Positions 12,727 to 24,699 of a stretch of DNA of 64,000 nucleotides are shown piece after piece. The DNA comes from Turritopsis dohrnii. Lineage: Eukaryota > Cnidaria > Hydrozoa > Anthoathecata > Oceaniidae. Both the position numbers and the translations under genes were made by a program. Numbering within the stretch: the stretch's first letter is position 1; each line of letters starts with the position of its first letter. Location of the stretch: positions 248,001 to 312,000 of the forward strand of contig BQMF02000057.1 of assembly GCA_027922465.2 (NCBI GenBank). Reading direction: 5' to 3'. The notes under the pieces are model-generated. The model saw nothing but the letters and a program-made list of their open reading frames with translations, was not told the origin of the DNA and did not search any database.

Positions 12727-13111
12727 CCTATGCTCAAAAGTCCATGAGGGCCGGAAGGAATAAGCTAAAATTCCTCAGCGGCCGGAGGGTGGGAACACTG
12801 TAAACAGTTTGATAATAGATAATTATTAGAAAACGTTCGTCTCATTAATTTTATGATTTCTTTTTATTTTTTTTATTTTATACCATTTTTATGATTTTTG
12901 CTCAAAATGTTTCGATTTTATGCTTTTTTCGTGGTCTGAATTTATTCCTTCATCCAATGTCCAGCAGGAAGTACCAGGCGCTTACAGCTTATTTTTTATG
13001 ATTATACTGTGTGGGAACGATCTGCTACTGAGAACTCTATTAATGTGATATTATAGGTAGTATTTTCAATTAAATTTGATATACAAACAGATTTTACCAA
13101 CGTCCTCGTAA

Positions 13112-16100
13112 CTACGACTGAGAAGCGATTAGATAGACGTTACATGAAACGCTCAACGCAAAACACACAATGATGATTATCCACCAGTGTTTTGAAGAAA
13201 TGATGGAACGGACTGCAAAAGGCTTTTGGTTCTTCAAACATATCTACAAAAATGAACAATAATGAAGAAGTATGGGATAGAAGTTGATATGTTCTTCTAA
13301 TCATTAAAAGAAAGTTATATTAACACTTAAGATTTTATATAGGATTTAGAACGACTATGGTTCACGTGACTTTTCGTTCAGGCAGGTGCAAATTTGCAAG
13401 ACAACCAGAGAGGAAATTTTACGGACCAGATCAACTATTTCTCACACCAACAACCATCGTTGTAACCGACGATAAGTAATATAAATAAACACAGAAGTGA
13501 CGTAGATCCTTGTAAATTAAGAGATGAAAAACAAGTAATAAAGTCAAGTCATAAACAAGTAATTTACTCACTGTGTCTGTAGTATCTTCATCGCTTTCAC
13601 TGTTTACATCTGTAAATGATGGCGCCTATAATAACGAAATCTCTCAGGCATGAAAGGGCAAATAAAGTTATGAAAGTACTAATGAAAAAACACAATATTA
13701 CTTTAACTTCATTATTGGAAACTTTCGACTTTTCTTCTTCCAACTGAGACCTATTTGTCTGAGCTTCCGACGAAGATTTACTCTTCCAAACAAAGGTAGC
13801 AGGGCGTATTAACGGTTTCGGTTGTGCTGATGATGACGTACGTTTATTTGGCATGTATCTCAACGCAGCAACAACATGATTGGTCTCTCCATTATTCCTT
13901 TCTTGAAAAAAGAAATGGAAAAAAAACGTGGTTTTAAAGGGAATTAGGGCACTCTGTAAACCAGATCAAAATATCTTTATTTAAAGTTGACCCTCCTTTA
14001 ACTTTCTACATGACAGAGAGGTTTGGTGCCCTTTTATTAGTCAAACCCGTTCTGTAAGATCATTGTATGTGTCTAGAGTATGTACAAATCAATTTCTGTT
14101 CTATTTTTGAATGGTAAATAAATCACCTTGTGTAGCGGAAGGAACACGTTCAATATACATTGCGTCCAAATGACCATGCAATAAATCGGGAGTAACAGAA
14201 TTGAGTTGTCCCTCCTGTATCTAAAAATATTTATACGGATTAGGTAGCTACATCAATAAAAACCTTAATAATTCATTATAACTGACGTAAACACAGCTTA
14301 CGTTGCTTGACAAACAATTGTCCTCGTAACTACTGGTATATTTTCGAAGCTCAAGTTCGTTGCTATCCAAAGAAGGAAATTTCGGCGCATTTCGTGCTCC
14401 TTCAATTTTTCTAAACAAAATAGTCACCAGTATAACATTAAGTTAAATAATCCGTCCTTAGATTTTGTTCTTCAGGAATTAAGTTTCAATTCTATCAGGG
14501 ATATGGTTCCCCTGGAAAAGTTAGCAAGAAAGCAAGGACGTCTTCATTTCATTAATATAACACCAAAAATTTTTGCTCTCATTGAGGCTATGTTTGATGT
14601 CCTTGCAGGATCTAGTTTACAAATCTAAAAGGATCTAAGGGAACAGTCCAACTGAACTGGGATTATACAGAGAGAAGGTATGGAGGAGGGTTTTTTCAAG
14701 AAAGAGTGTTTTGCAACATCATTTTGATCGCTTCATGCTGCTTTGACGCCATGACAACACACATAGGGCCGCCTTCTGTCTTCTTAAAACAAAGGAAAAT
14801 GAATGAACGATTCTGTTTCTCAGATCTCGCGCTGCATCCAGTTTCGCTTTTACAAAACCCTGAATTTATACAATGTTGACCATATGGTCAAACTCAATGT
14901 CCCCCATCCCTCCCTAAACAATGTTGGCTACCAAAAGCGAACATTTCATGCATTGGGAAGCTAATCAAAATTGTAATGAGCTATTCAGCATTGAAGTGAA
15001 GGTGAAAAGTGAAGGTGATTTATCATCGTGGAACCTTGATAACGATTAAACCAAATATACCTTTTCCTTTGATTAAGATACTTCCACTTTTTTCTCATAC
15101 TGATGAATGTATTGATGAGGGCGTGAACGAAAATCATGCATTCCAAACAAATCGTTAGTGATAAGATGTAGTAAAAAAGTTGCTGACTGAAAAAATAAAC
15201 CACATAAATTAAAAAGTAAATGACCTGGAGTCTCTGGCCTCCCCTAGTCATCAAAAATTGTGAATTTGTCATTGCATATTTCTATAGAAATGTACCCCTT
15301 CTGAGTGCTAATTCAATATGAAAGTGACCAATGTTATTCCTTAAGCAAGCAAATTATTGCATAATGCCTTGTTCTTCCAGACAAAATAAGAGCTTTTCAA
15401 CCTTAAACACGGTTTGATCAAGTCTTTATCTCTTTATAGTGTGGTTACATGAAGAATATCCCTTGCTCATTCTTCAAAATACATTTTATGGAATTTATAA
15501 ACAAACCTTTCTTGCTTTTCATAGTTCCTTTGCATCGCCATTGATATCCATAAAGCTGTAGAAATGAAGCCCCACCTAGAACAGATAAATAATATCTAAC
15601 TTCTTGTACGTACCAATTACCATTATTACTACTGACCCAACCAAAAATAAGTGATAAAGAATTCATTGAAGGCTAAAATTTGTTATATATCCCCCTTGGC
15701 ATTCCATCAAAATGCAATTGAGTACACCGGCCCTCCTCTCTCTCAATGGTAATCAAAGTTATGAAATTTCAACTGTCTAAAGAATTTGTAGGTTTAATTA
15801 ACAACTTTCACAATGTACATTCTCGCAAAAGTCTTACCAAAACAATTCGCTTTTGCAAGATATGATCAGCAAGCTCACAGAAACGTGTATGGCAGTTATG
15901 AAGTTTAGTAAAAAACCTAATATGGAAACATAAAGACTTTGTTCATTTGAAAGGATCTTCAACAGCACCCTTCACGTCACATGAAAGAAAGCAACATTAC
16001 AGGAGAATTCGTCTTTATATTCCAGCAAGTACAACCAAAAAGCAGCAATGAATGACAACAAGTGACAAGATTTTGCCAGAACGTCCGAAGAATTTGAAGA

Positions 16101-18749
16101 TAACATATTCTAAAAAAATGACACAAAAACGAATGACTATTCACATAATATAGAATGCAAGGAAGTATGAAATACATATTAGTTAAAACTAATATTGTAC
16201 AGTTTGTAATTTTCTAACAGCTTTATCCGATGCTTCATTTTGAAAGCAGTACGTTCTTCTGATCTGATAATCTTGTAGTTGTAAATGAGAGGTAACAGCC
16301 TTTTGACACGTAAAACAAAGCTTGTATTTGTTTTCTAATCCCACTTTAAAAACATTGAACTCCTCATCAAAAGCATCCTGAAATTACAAATTCATCCTTA
16401 CAATTCATACTTATACACCTTGAATACAACACTGTGTTCTCTTGCAATGTCATACAAAAGTCCAAGACAACAATGAGAACTTGTTTGTCTGCCAGTTCAA
16501 AACAAAATTAAAGAGAATAGTAGCAGTAAACCATATATGCTCGATGAGAAAAGTTCTATAGCTATACATACCTCTCGAGACGGAACAAACATGGAGATAT
16601 CATTTAACTTAAATGTCTGCTTATTTTGACATGACAGGCATAGAATATCTTCCTTCTCGATGGACTGTTCATTAACTGAAATATAACAATTTGTAATGGA
16701 ACAGATATTAGCACTTAAATATAGAGGATTTAAGATATCTAATAATTTCTTTGCACATTTCCTTTGTTTTCTGGCATATACAGTTTCAATAATTCACTAA
16801 CATACCATCACTAACACAAAACTTTTGAGTATTTGGAGGTTCACTGAACATTTCAGGAATCAACTCTTTATAATCACCATTCTACATAAAAAGAAGTAAA
16901 ATAATGCAACTATAATAATAACTATTCTTCCACAGATACAATATCGTTAATCTTTCTTATAAGCATAAAAACCATAAGCATACACAAAAGTGCGAAAAAA
17001 ACAACCATAATCTTAAGCATAATGATGCTACGGTAGATTTGTGAATGACAAAAAATTTTCTTAATGCTAAATATTTGTTTGATCAGTTTTTCGATCTCTA
17101 CAGCATGGGTACATTTTCCATTTCCAATTCCCAAATTGAAATTTCCGTCACGGAGTTCGCACACGGGAAAGGCAAATTTGACACGTCCTTTTTGAAAGTT
17201 AAACTCTGTAAAATTTTTTTACCCAGGTCACTAGTATTTCAAATAATACGAATATTGACATGTTTTATCAATACAACTTGTGATCAATTTAAATATACAC
17301 GTTGTTTGTCGGTATTGAAGCTACTAATATAAACATATAAGCATTATTATCTACCGTTGGGTTTATAAAATTAAGCATATTTATAAGTTCGTTTCAGAGG
17401 TGTGCTTATAAAAACAAGTTAGTGTATCCATGTCAAAATGGAGAGTGAAACCACAGAATGAAGTTATGAATTTAGATGTTTGCAACAAGATCAGTAAACA
17501 TCATGAACATCATGTTTGTTGAGTATTATTATTTTCAAATATACCTGTTTAAATCCATTATTTTGCTCACAAACATGGCAAAACCACCATGAGGACTGTC
17601 GGTATTTAATGCAAGAATCTTCACCACAAAACCAACAGTTCACCATCACTTTCCTACATGCAAATCAAATATTGCAATTGCATTATGACACATGTACGTA
17701 ATCATGAATACACAGTAGTTGTTGAAAAATTGAGTGGCACTAGAGACAATGTGGTATAGACCATGTGAGAGTTTGCAATGAATGAAAGACAGTACATAAG
17801 CACAGAATTATGCTACGAATTTCTTCGAACAATGGCTGCATACTTAACAAAATACATGTCATTGATAATTACGCATAAGTAAGCACAAGTTCTTGAAATT
17901 TATGGACACAATTGATACTGATACTGACAGTTCATGGATAAAAAGCTGTGTTTTAGTGTATCAGTATTATTATACCGATTTCCTCTAATCAATGCCGGCC
18001 TCTATTAAATGCCGCACTCATAGCCAAATATTTGTAATAAATGACACCGCACAAAAGCAGCGTTTATTAGAAAGCAGGTCAAACAAGAAATAGTTTAAAA
18101 AGGTTATTAGCTTTACTTGTCTTATATCAACAAATTCTTTCGCGTTTGGATGAGTTTTAATTGATGTCTAATTAATTGTGCAGGAATGTTCAAATCACTT
18201 TCTCGTATATGCTGAGTTAAGACAGTTCTTAGTAAAATTGTCCCACAAAAATCTTATTTTCTGACATCTTCTTGTAAATTCCAATAGCATAATCAGGATT
18301 GGTCTTGTTTGGCTATCGCTGCAACTGAAGCACTGGATTAAGGACAATATTCTGAAAATCTTTTTCAAATTTTCGATTCTAACGTCAGCGAAAGATATGA
18401 AATTTTTCATGGTGAAAGAGGATGGCAAGAGTGATATTGATATTCTTTGAAATTCTGGTGTAATACGAATGCATCTTTTGTAGAAAACATTTTCCCAGGA
18501 AATACAGTAAATGCTGCTAATTCAAATTATCCATTAAAAGCTATTTTTATCCGTATGGATAGTGTCAAGAATTACAAGGTTGTGATTTTCCCTCAAATTG
18601 TCACATATATATCGAAGATTATCCTCATTTTTAGGACTTTCAGTTATAAAAAGCAAATGCATCACCCACCTGTTCTGATTCCATTTTTTAACAAAATGCA
18701 CTACAAAAAATATGCATAAAGCAGATGCAGTGAGAACCACTGAAATCAT
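13112..18749 (-). CDS. TMEM201: TMEM201 (Samp1/NET5) inner nuclear membrane protein, 14 exons
   Basis: Inner nuclear membrane protein of the Ima1/Samp1 family, known to connect the nuclear envelope with LINC complexes, lamina and centrosome or spindle. Exons (plus coordinates): 18670-18749, 17545-17653, 16806-16881, 16572-16675, 16219-16377, 16001-16109, 15637-15672, 15449-15575, 15061-15186, 14302-14410, 14127-14220, 13702-13901, 13572-13625, 13112-13243. They give 504 residues with every phase matching. Exon 1 is a signal-anchor-like helix (CIFFVVHFV) ending KKWNQNR. Exon 2 reads MVNCWFC...CHVCEQNNGF and exon 3 NGDY, the family signature. Four CxxC pairs (CWFC, CHVC, CLSC, CFTC) suit two zinc sites. 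Further hydrophobic segments lie in exons 6-9, a basic/Ser-rich tail in exons 10-13, and the last exon has a final membrane helix (WWIIIIVCFALSV), as in vertebrate TMEM201 (666 aa). Exons 6-8 are the least certain. Confidence 0.9.
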
Positions 18750-18827
18750 TTTCTAGCAGCACAGGATATTATGCACACATTTATATTTTCCTAAAATCAT
18801 AATACATATTTCTGTTAATTTTCAGGG

Positions 18828-20800
18828 TGCAACAAATCATATTTTTACAAAGTACAATAGCGTACGCAATGTTTTAAGATACTGTACGTGAACTTTTCAT
18901 AAAAAGTTGTTATTAGCTTGTCGTACGCAGATGCCTAGTAAAGGTCGTTCATTTATATGATTCTTCCATGTCAAATTTTCATCAAGAAGAACTCCTAGGA
19001 ATTTGATGAATTTTCCCTTTTTATCTCATTATGGTTAATTAACAGTTTCGGTAATTTCAATGGCAAATCATCCACACTTGAAGGCTTACAAAACAAAATA
19101 TATTTAGTTTTATTTATATTTAGAGAAAGTTTATTACTTCTGAACCATTCTTCAATATTTCTAACCTCTTTGTTCATGATATCAAAGAGTGATTTTATAT
19201 TTTTATGTGAATAAAATAGGTCAGTGTCATCAGCGAAAAGAATGAAGTTTAAAGTATTAGATGCTCTGTAGAGATCATTTACATATAATAAAAAGAGCAA
19301 AGGGCCAAGAATGGATCCTTGGGGTACACTACTGTTATAAGTTTAAGAGATGTTCTTTTTGTTCCATACGAAACACATTTTTTTCGATTAGTGAGGTAGT
19401 CTTTAAACCACAAGAAGTTATTATTGCGTACACCATAGTGTTTTAGTTTCGATAGAACAATTTTATGATCAACTGTATTAAATGCCTTCGAGAGATCGAT
19501 AAAGACTCCTGGTGTGTATAGATTATTATCAAAAGCATCACTGAGATCATTCACTAGGTTTAATATTGCATGGTTGGTAGAATGCCCTTTCTGAAACCCA
19601 AATTGTTTCTGGTACAACATGCTGTTGTCAATAAGATATTTATAGAGTCTATTGTACATTATGCACTCCAGGATTTTCGAAAAGCAAGGAAGTATGGATA
19701 TCGGTCTATAATTCGAGATATTAGACTCTTCTCCTGCTTTGAAGCTAGGAATGACTTTTGCAATCTTCATACTATTTGGGAATTTCCCTGTATTGAGAGA
19801 AAGTCGAAAAATATGCAATAGGGGAATTTTGATGATATCAAAGGTGTGTTGAATAACATTTACGCTGATGTCATCAATTCCTGGACTTTTATTGGATTTA
19901 AGACTTAAAGCGTCAAGTAGTTCAGTTTCTGTCAAGTTGGACTCTTGCATGATGTTCTCGAACTCTTCAAGAATAGCAACGGAAGAAGAAAATTTATAGA
20001 ATTTGTGTGATTTGACACAAGACAAAGATCGCACGCGCGAAATGAGTTTTTGTAATTGAATAGCTCACCTGAACTATTTTGCACAAGTGATTCAACATTC
20101 GTGCATTATTCTATTCCAGATATAGGCTGACGTTGAGCAGAATCTCACACTCAGTTGCCTTCGTAGTTGGCCGGCTGGTGTTACCGAGAGATATCTTACC
20201 CATGCAATATCACACTTGTGCGAAGGAGTACACCAACAGAGCACAAAAAAACAAGTCTGCGCTTGTGCGCACTTACAGACAGAACAAGCATTATCAATGC
20301 TGAGAGAATGAATAATCACTGTAGTATTTTCGCATCCATATTATATCAGAGAAACCTAAACTTTCATGTAAAACTATTATTTTCAGGCCTTGATGTTTTC
20401 AAAAAAGAAAAGAGAGAAAGTTGAGGAGACAGTTTTTGCGTTTTCTTTCCACCTTTAAGCAATGCAATGACCTCATAAAAATTGATCGCACATGTCGTGC
20501 TTTAACACTCCTCCGCATTGCATAAAATATATATACTGATAACCTAAAAAAATCAGCACAACAAGACAAATAAGAAAGATGGTATATAGCCATTAATTGT
20601 GTGCTTTTTCGAAATGAAACTGGAACTTGTTTTTGTTTTAATATAATGAATCTACTTCGCTCAACTTACAAACATCATTATACAACTTGCGTACGCTATA
20701 TAAGAATCATGTGCGTACGATAACGTACGTTGGTGAAAATATCAGTGTACAACTGTATTAATACAACGTACGCACGTACTCGCGTACACGATTTGTTGCA
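18828..20800. repeat. Possible inverted-repeat element carrying a LINE fragment
   Basis: TGCAACAAATC at 18828-18838 is the exact complement of GATTTGTTGCA at 20790-20800. Both ends are followed inward by clusters of CGTACG/GTACGC motifs. No clear target duplication. The 11 bp match could be chance, but the shared CGTACG-rich subterminal sequence makes one disrupted element plausible. Confidence 0.4.
18920..20040 (-). pseudogene. Truncated LINE reverse transcriptase
   Basis: Minus-strand RT of a CR1/Jockey-like LINE. The upstream frame (20034-19279) carries KSPGIDDISV, KIAKVIPSFKAG, NYRPISILP, FGFQKGHST and FIDLSKAFNTVDH. A frameshift near 19300 breaks the PQGS..GPLL block. The next frame (19300-18995) has LFLLYVNDL and the catalytic ILFADDTDLF. 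A third frame toward 18920 resumes with FLGVLLDENLTW. No endonuclease: 5'-truncated, at least two frameshifts. Confidence 0.87.
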
Positions 20801-21239
20801 TACTGATTTTAAAAAAGTATAAATGACAAATTAAAGGGCGAGCCAGAAATAAGGTTTCAAACCAGTAGGGTTTCCTTGCACTAAGTACGTTTGGTGGTAT
20901 AATTGGTCATTTAACGCGAATGTTGTATTATAATTGATATTATGAAAAGGAATATCAAAATTATCTACTGGATGGTTTCCACATCATCATTAAAAAACAT
21001 CACAAAATAATGAAGGATTATATTACACTATTTACATTAATTAATGGGCGGTTAAATTACGCGGGGCACAAATTAACACAGTTTCAATTTCCACGTTAAT
21101 TTTTTGTAATAAGGTATATATACTTAACATTACACACTCAAAATAAGTTGCTTGGTGTCATCTTTTTGCATTGTATACAGTCTTGGCCAAAATAAACATT
21201 ACACGAAAAGTCATAAGAAATGCACAAATGATTGTAAAA
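20041..21239. other. Intergenic, nothing coding recognised
   Basis: AT-rich DNA. 20670-20790 is rich in CGTACG-type palindromic hexamers. No supported gene or RNA. Confidence 0.3.
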
Positions 21240-21650
21240 AATTAACAATAAATATTAGAAGACAAACTTCGTTTAATTAACTTTGAACAGGTTAACAAAT
21301 GAACAAAGATTATGTATAAATACATAATAATAGAGGTCCCAAAACAGAGCCTTGAAGGACTTCATGGATATTTAATATTAAAGGAGTGGTTCGGTTAAAA
21401 AATGAAAACTTTAAAATTTGCCAGTAGTTATTCATATTACGCAACAAATTCAAAATCCTGTAAATAAACTTCATTAATTATTCATAAACCCTATTAAAAG
21501 CTTGATCTTTTCATGTTCTTTTAAATTGCTTTTACATATCTGTACCTTTTTGCTGACGTCACACCAGCACTTTGTTTATTTATAAGATATTCGTGTGTGA
21601 AGTTAAAAGAGAAAAAGTGTTCCACAAGATTTATAACTGATTTTTGAAAA

Positions 21651-21905
21651 ATGTCAGATGAAGAAAACTTTTTTAACCAAGATGGTGCTTCTAGTGGAAA
21701 TGAGGCAGACTCAGAAGGAGAGGAATGTTATGATGAGCTCAGAAAAATGATGGAACGTTTTAGTCCTTATATGTTTGAGCCAGAAAAAGAGATTTCAAGT
21801 TCATCACCTTATGAAGACGAAAATGAAAATACTAGCGATATATCCATTGATAACGAAGCATCATCATTCAACATGCGTCGAAGTGGCTTTTGTAGAAGCT
21901 CGTGA
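21651..21905 (+). CDS. Small acidic Ser/Glu-rich ORF inside the Kolobok-type element
   Basis: 84-codon ORF with a good A-rich context at the ATG. It is dominated by Asp, Glu, Ser and Asn (NEADSEGEECYDELRK; ENTSDISIDNEA), with a PYMFEPE motif near residue 40. No domain recognised with confidence. The PYxFEP-like motif after an acidic stretch recalls N-termini of some invertebrate P2X7-like proteins, which is only a weak impression. It may be a first exon. Its position inside a TTAA element suggests a transposon gene. Confidence 0.4.
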   Translation: MSDEENFFNQDGASSGNEADSEGEECYDELRKMMERFSPYMFEPEKEISSSSPYEDENENTSDISIDNEASSFNMRRSGFCRSS

Positions 21906-21997
21906 AATATAAAAGAAATCGATTTGCATAAAAAATTTGGATTTATAATTTAGCTTTACTTGATAAAGAGTAGTTTGAATTCCTTTTTCCTTCTTAC

Positions 21998-22240
21998 CTG
22001 TAAATCTCTTTTGAAACAAAACTGTTCAAAATGAAGATGACATATTTTTGGATGTTTTGGCAGATTTTCCTTTTTAATGTTAGTTAAGCATTTCTTCTTT
22101 AAATGCTCATCTTTTGGCATTGAGAAAAACATTACGTCTTTATTTCGGGTAACTTTAAACATATTGCTGCTACACACCAAGGCGTCTTGAATTTCGAGTT
22201 TGATTATTTTGCTATAAAGGCTTCTTTCAATCGCAAACAA
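21998..22240 (-). CDS. THAP-domain exon (partial transposase)
   Basis: Minus-strand exon reading VMFFSMPKDEHLKKK and KICHLHFEQFCF, matching the C2CH THAP zinc finger pattern (a ...F.P.....W/K... middle, then C..HF....F). The N-terminal CxxC pair is incomplete in frame; only one Cys is seen before VTRNKD. A GTAAGA donor follows DLQ at 21996-21997 on the complement. DNA-binding part of a Kolobok-like transposase; downstream exons are absent from the element. Confidence 0.6.
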
Positions 22241-22828
22241 CTCTTCTATATATACTTCTACTTCTGTCTTTATTCTTGAATATTAAAGATTTTTTTCTTT
22301 CGAATGTGCATGAGTGACGTCATGAATATTTAATTAGATATAGTGCATTGTTAAAGAATTTTGTTTAGAAAGGAAATTAGATAATTTTTAAAAGAAAGAA
22401 AATATATTTCCTAGCAAATAAAATACGCAAAATTCAAATTTGTTAAGATCGGATTTTCGATTTTTTTACCGAACCACTCCTTTAAACATTCCTGTTAATA
22501 GGCTTTTAGAGTTTTTTGGATTTAGAATTTTTATTAAAAGACAAAACTGGAAACAATCAAGATTTGAACCAGTTATTTTCAACACCACAGCCTCCTTCAT
22601 AAGAGTAAGTGCTGATGGTTTACAGCTAAAAAAAAAAATCATAATCAACTGTGTTATCAAAAAGGTATATATAGGTGACACTCGAACCTTGTCCAAAGTT
22701 TCCTTGTTATTTATATTATTCAACAATGCTAGTGGGCTTGCGAATACCAAAGTTAGTGTAATAAATTTGCCTGTAGCAACCTGTTTTCTTGTAAATCTTT
22801 CAAGTAGAGATCGAGACCTATGTGTAGT

Positions 22829-23150
22829 CAGTGTCTAATCTTAAGATTTTATCTGGGTGTCATGCCGGGCCATTGACATCATTGGTTTTAGAATTTTAAT
22901 GGCCCGATATTCAATAACACTCTACAAATTCATTTGGACACACTTAGAAATGCTTACAAAATAGAAAAAAGGAGCTGAAATTGCAAAGACAAACATTATA
23001 AACTCAAATCTCTTAAATCATATTTACAGTATGTACTTTTTTTCGCCTGTCCAGTCGGGCCACCACAAAACTGGTTTTCAAAAATTTTTGTGGCACGAAC
23101 CAATTTTTGACTGTCTCAGACAGTCGGGCCACCGCTAAGATCAGACACTG
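22829..23150. mobile_element. 322 bp MITE beginning CAGTGTCT
   Basis: Terminal inverted repeats CAGTGTCTRATCTTAR at both ends, with GTAGT duplicated outside (22824-22828, 23151-23155). The interior has GCCGGGCCA/GTCGGGCCACC motifs. The CAGTG start recalls hAT termini, but the visible duplication is 5 bp rather than 8. No coding sequence. Confidence 0.75.
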
Positions 23151-23328
23151 GTAGTTTGAAACTTTCAATGCAATAATATGGGGGAGGATTTTAGAGACCT
23201 ACCTTCTTAAGAGCTGATGGAAAACTCCAGTAGGAAAAAATCTACTTAATAATTTAGAAGTGGGTTCAGTGACATTGACCTGAGTAGTTTTGGGAACTCG
23301 AACTAGTAACTAAGGAAAGGAATAACTG

Positions 23329-23353
23329 GGCGCTGGAAAAGGAAATAGCGCCG
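23329..23353. repeat. 25 bp minimal element between 8 bp direct repeats
   Basis: AATAACTG at 23321-23328 and 23354-23361 flank 25 bp made almost wholly of the two termini (GGCGCTGG...AATAGCGCC) of the MITE family at 23773-24142. It looks like an element whose interior has been lost completely, or a footprint retaining both tips. Confidence 0.6.
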
Positions 23354-23772
23354 AATAACTGTCTGTGTAATAGAATTATAAAAAAGCGCCAAATTATATA
23401 CACCTATGACGATCAATGAAAAAACCTTGATTTTGTCGTTGAAAACATGGAAAAAACATTAGGGTCAGATTGAAGGTAAAAGACATACAAAAAGAGATTC
23501 TGGTAAAAAAAAAAAAAGAAAGTCCCTACTGGAACTGTAGGCACTATCTTCAATGAAGTTCATTCTCTAAGCCATGCAGTTTTCGTGCACTGTCTACATA
23601 AACACAACATGTCAGCTTCTATTCCATAACACGGTTGATGAATCAATATATATAAGGTTTGCGGAGTGGGTGCGTGGAATCACCCGTTCGCCAGCGAAAA
23701 CATGGAATGCGTGAAAGCCGGATATTCCTTCAACAAATTGAATGCATGAATACGCATATCCGTAACTGAAAG

Positions 23773-24142
23773 GGCGCTATTTCCTTTTCGCACCCCCTCT
23801 TAATCTACCTACCTTAGGCCGACTTTTTTTGCGTCAGTAAAATTTTGTGAAAATTGATGAACATGGATTTAACGCAACCTAATTTTAGCGAATTACCCCT
23901 TAATTACGGAGAATTGCCAGTAGGTAAAATAAAAGTTTTGCTAAAGTTAAATTTTCCGCAACTTTAATTTAGCGAAAATATGCTCATTCGACGCAAAAAA
24001 AGTCGGCCTAAGGTATCTGCCATATTTTTTTACTGTGTTGGCTCTTAATGATGGAGATAAAAAATTACCCAAACCCTAACCCTTAATTGAGACCCTAAAA
24101 CATCCTGGATGGAGAATGGGGGTGCGAAAAGGAAATAGCACC
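23773..24142. mobile_element. 370 bp MITE with 8 bp target duplication
   Basis: Inverted termini GGYGCTATTTCCTTTTCGCA, direct duplication ACTGAAAG at 23765-23772 and 24143-24150. An 8 bp duplication is typical of hAT-like transposition. A second MITE (23812-24013) is nested inside it. Confidence 0.82.
23812..24013. mobile_element. 202 bp TA-flanked MITE nested in the 370 bp MITE
   Basis: CCTTAGGCCGACTTTTTTTG and its complement terminate the element, with TA on both outer sides (23810-23811, 24014-24015). The interior contains TTTAGCGAA motifs. It inserted into the larger MITE, so it is the younger of the two. Confidence 0.85.
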
Positions 24143-24150
24143 ACTGAAAG

Positions 24151-24699
24151 AATATAATGTAATTTTTGTTAGTTTTCTTGATATTGTATCCTATCAATGT
24201 ATCAATGTAATGTACATTTTAGTTATATTGCGATTCAAAGACCTTATTAATTCAAATGTCCAAATACCAAACTGTGCTCCCTTGCCTCATTTTGATGTGG
24301 TAATTTGATGAATATTATCAGAAATTCAAAACAAAGTCGAATTTGATAATCTGATATATAATGTGTATTCAAGTATTTGATTTTGTCAATGTGGGATGGA
24401 GATAGAAAAGAGAAGGAAAACAAAATGCTTCATGAATCAATCATTTCCTATTCTTTTGTACACTGAATAAGTATATACAGATTCAAAAAATTCCTGACAG
24501 TCATAGTGGCAAAAAGAGCATGAGTAAAGATGACCTATTCTAAAAAACCCAGCGTTTTCAAAAGCATAAAGAAGCACTAGGAAGTAAACCAACAAGAAAT
24601 ACATAACAGGCATCTTCTAAACTTTGCCAGAATGTTCAGGTAACTTAATCCCAACTTTAAATGTCAATCAACAAAATTCAATTCAATTCCATTTTTCTT
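24151..24699. other. Intergenic, nothing recognised
   Basis: AT-rich sequence lying 3' of the hypothetical minus-strand gene at 24700-26296. No ORF or repeat I can support. Confidence 0.3.

Larger units (their letters stand above)
21382..22481. mobile_element. Kolobok-type DNA transposon relic (TTAA duplication, THAP exon)
   Basis: Terminal inverted repeats AGGAGTGGTTCGGT/ACCGAACCACTCCT continue for a few more A/T bases. TTAA at 21378-21381 and 22482-22485 is the target duplication. The 1.1 kb interior holds a plus-strand acidic ORF and a minus-strand THAP-like exon. TTAA duplications combined with THAP-type transposases define the Kolobok superfamily; piggyBac also uses TTAA but lacks THAP. 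The transposase catalytic part is missing, so it is non-autonomous or internally deleted. Confidence 0.8.
21240..22760 (-). pseudogene. LINE RT relic split by a TTAA-inserted element
   Basis: Read on the minus strand, 22760-22486 holds a decayed RT stretch (LALLNNIN...LDK, then ENNWFKSYL across frame changes). The text resumes across the insertion at about 21380-21320 with LQGSVLGPLL, the block that normally follows. The element at 21382-22481 separates the two halves and is flanked by TTAA on both sides, so it landed in this LINE. Several frameshifts, no intact catalytic block. Confidence 0.72.

Noticed and set aside
19570..19821. Plus-strand ORF of 83 codons
   Set aside because: Antisense of the LINE RT domain at 18920-20040.
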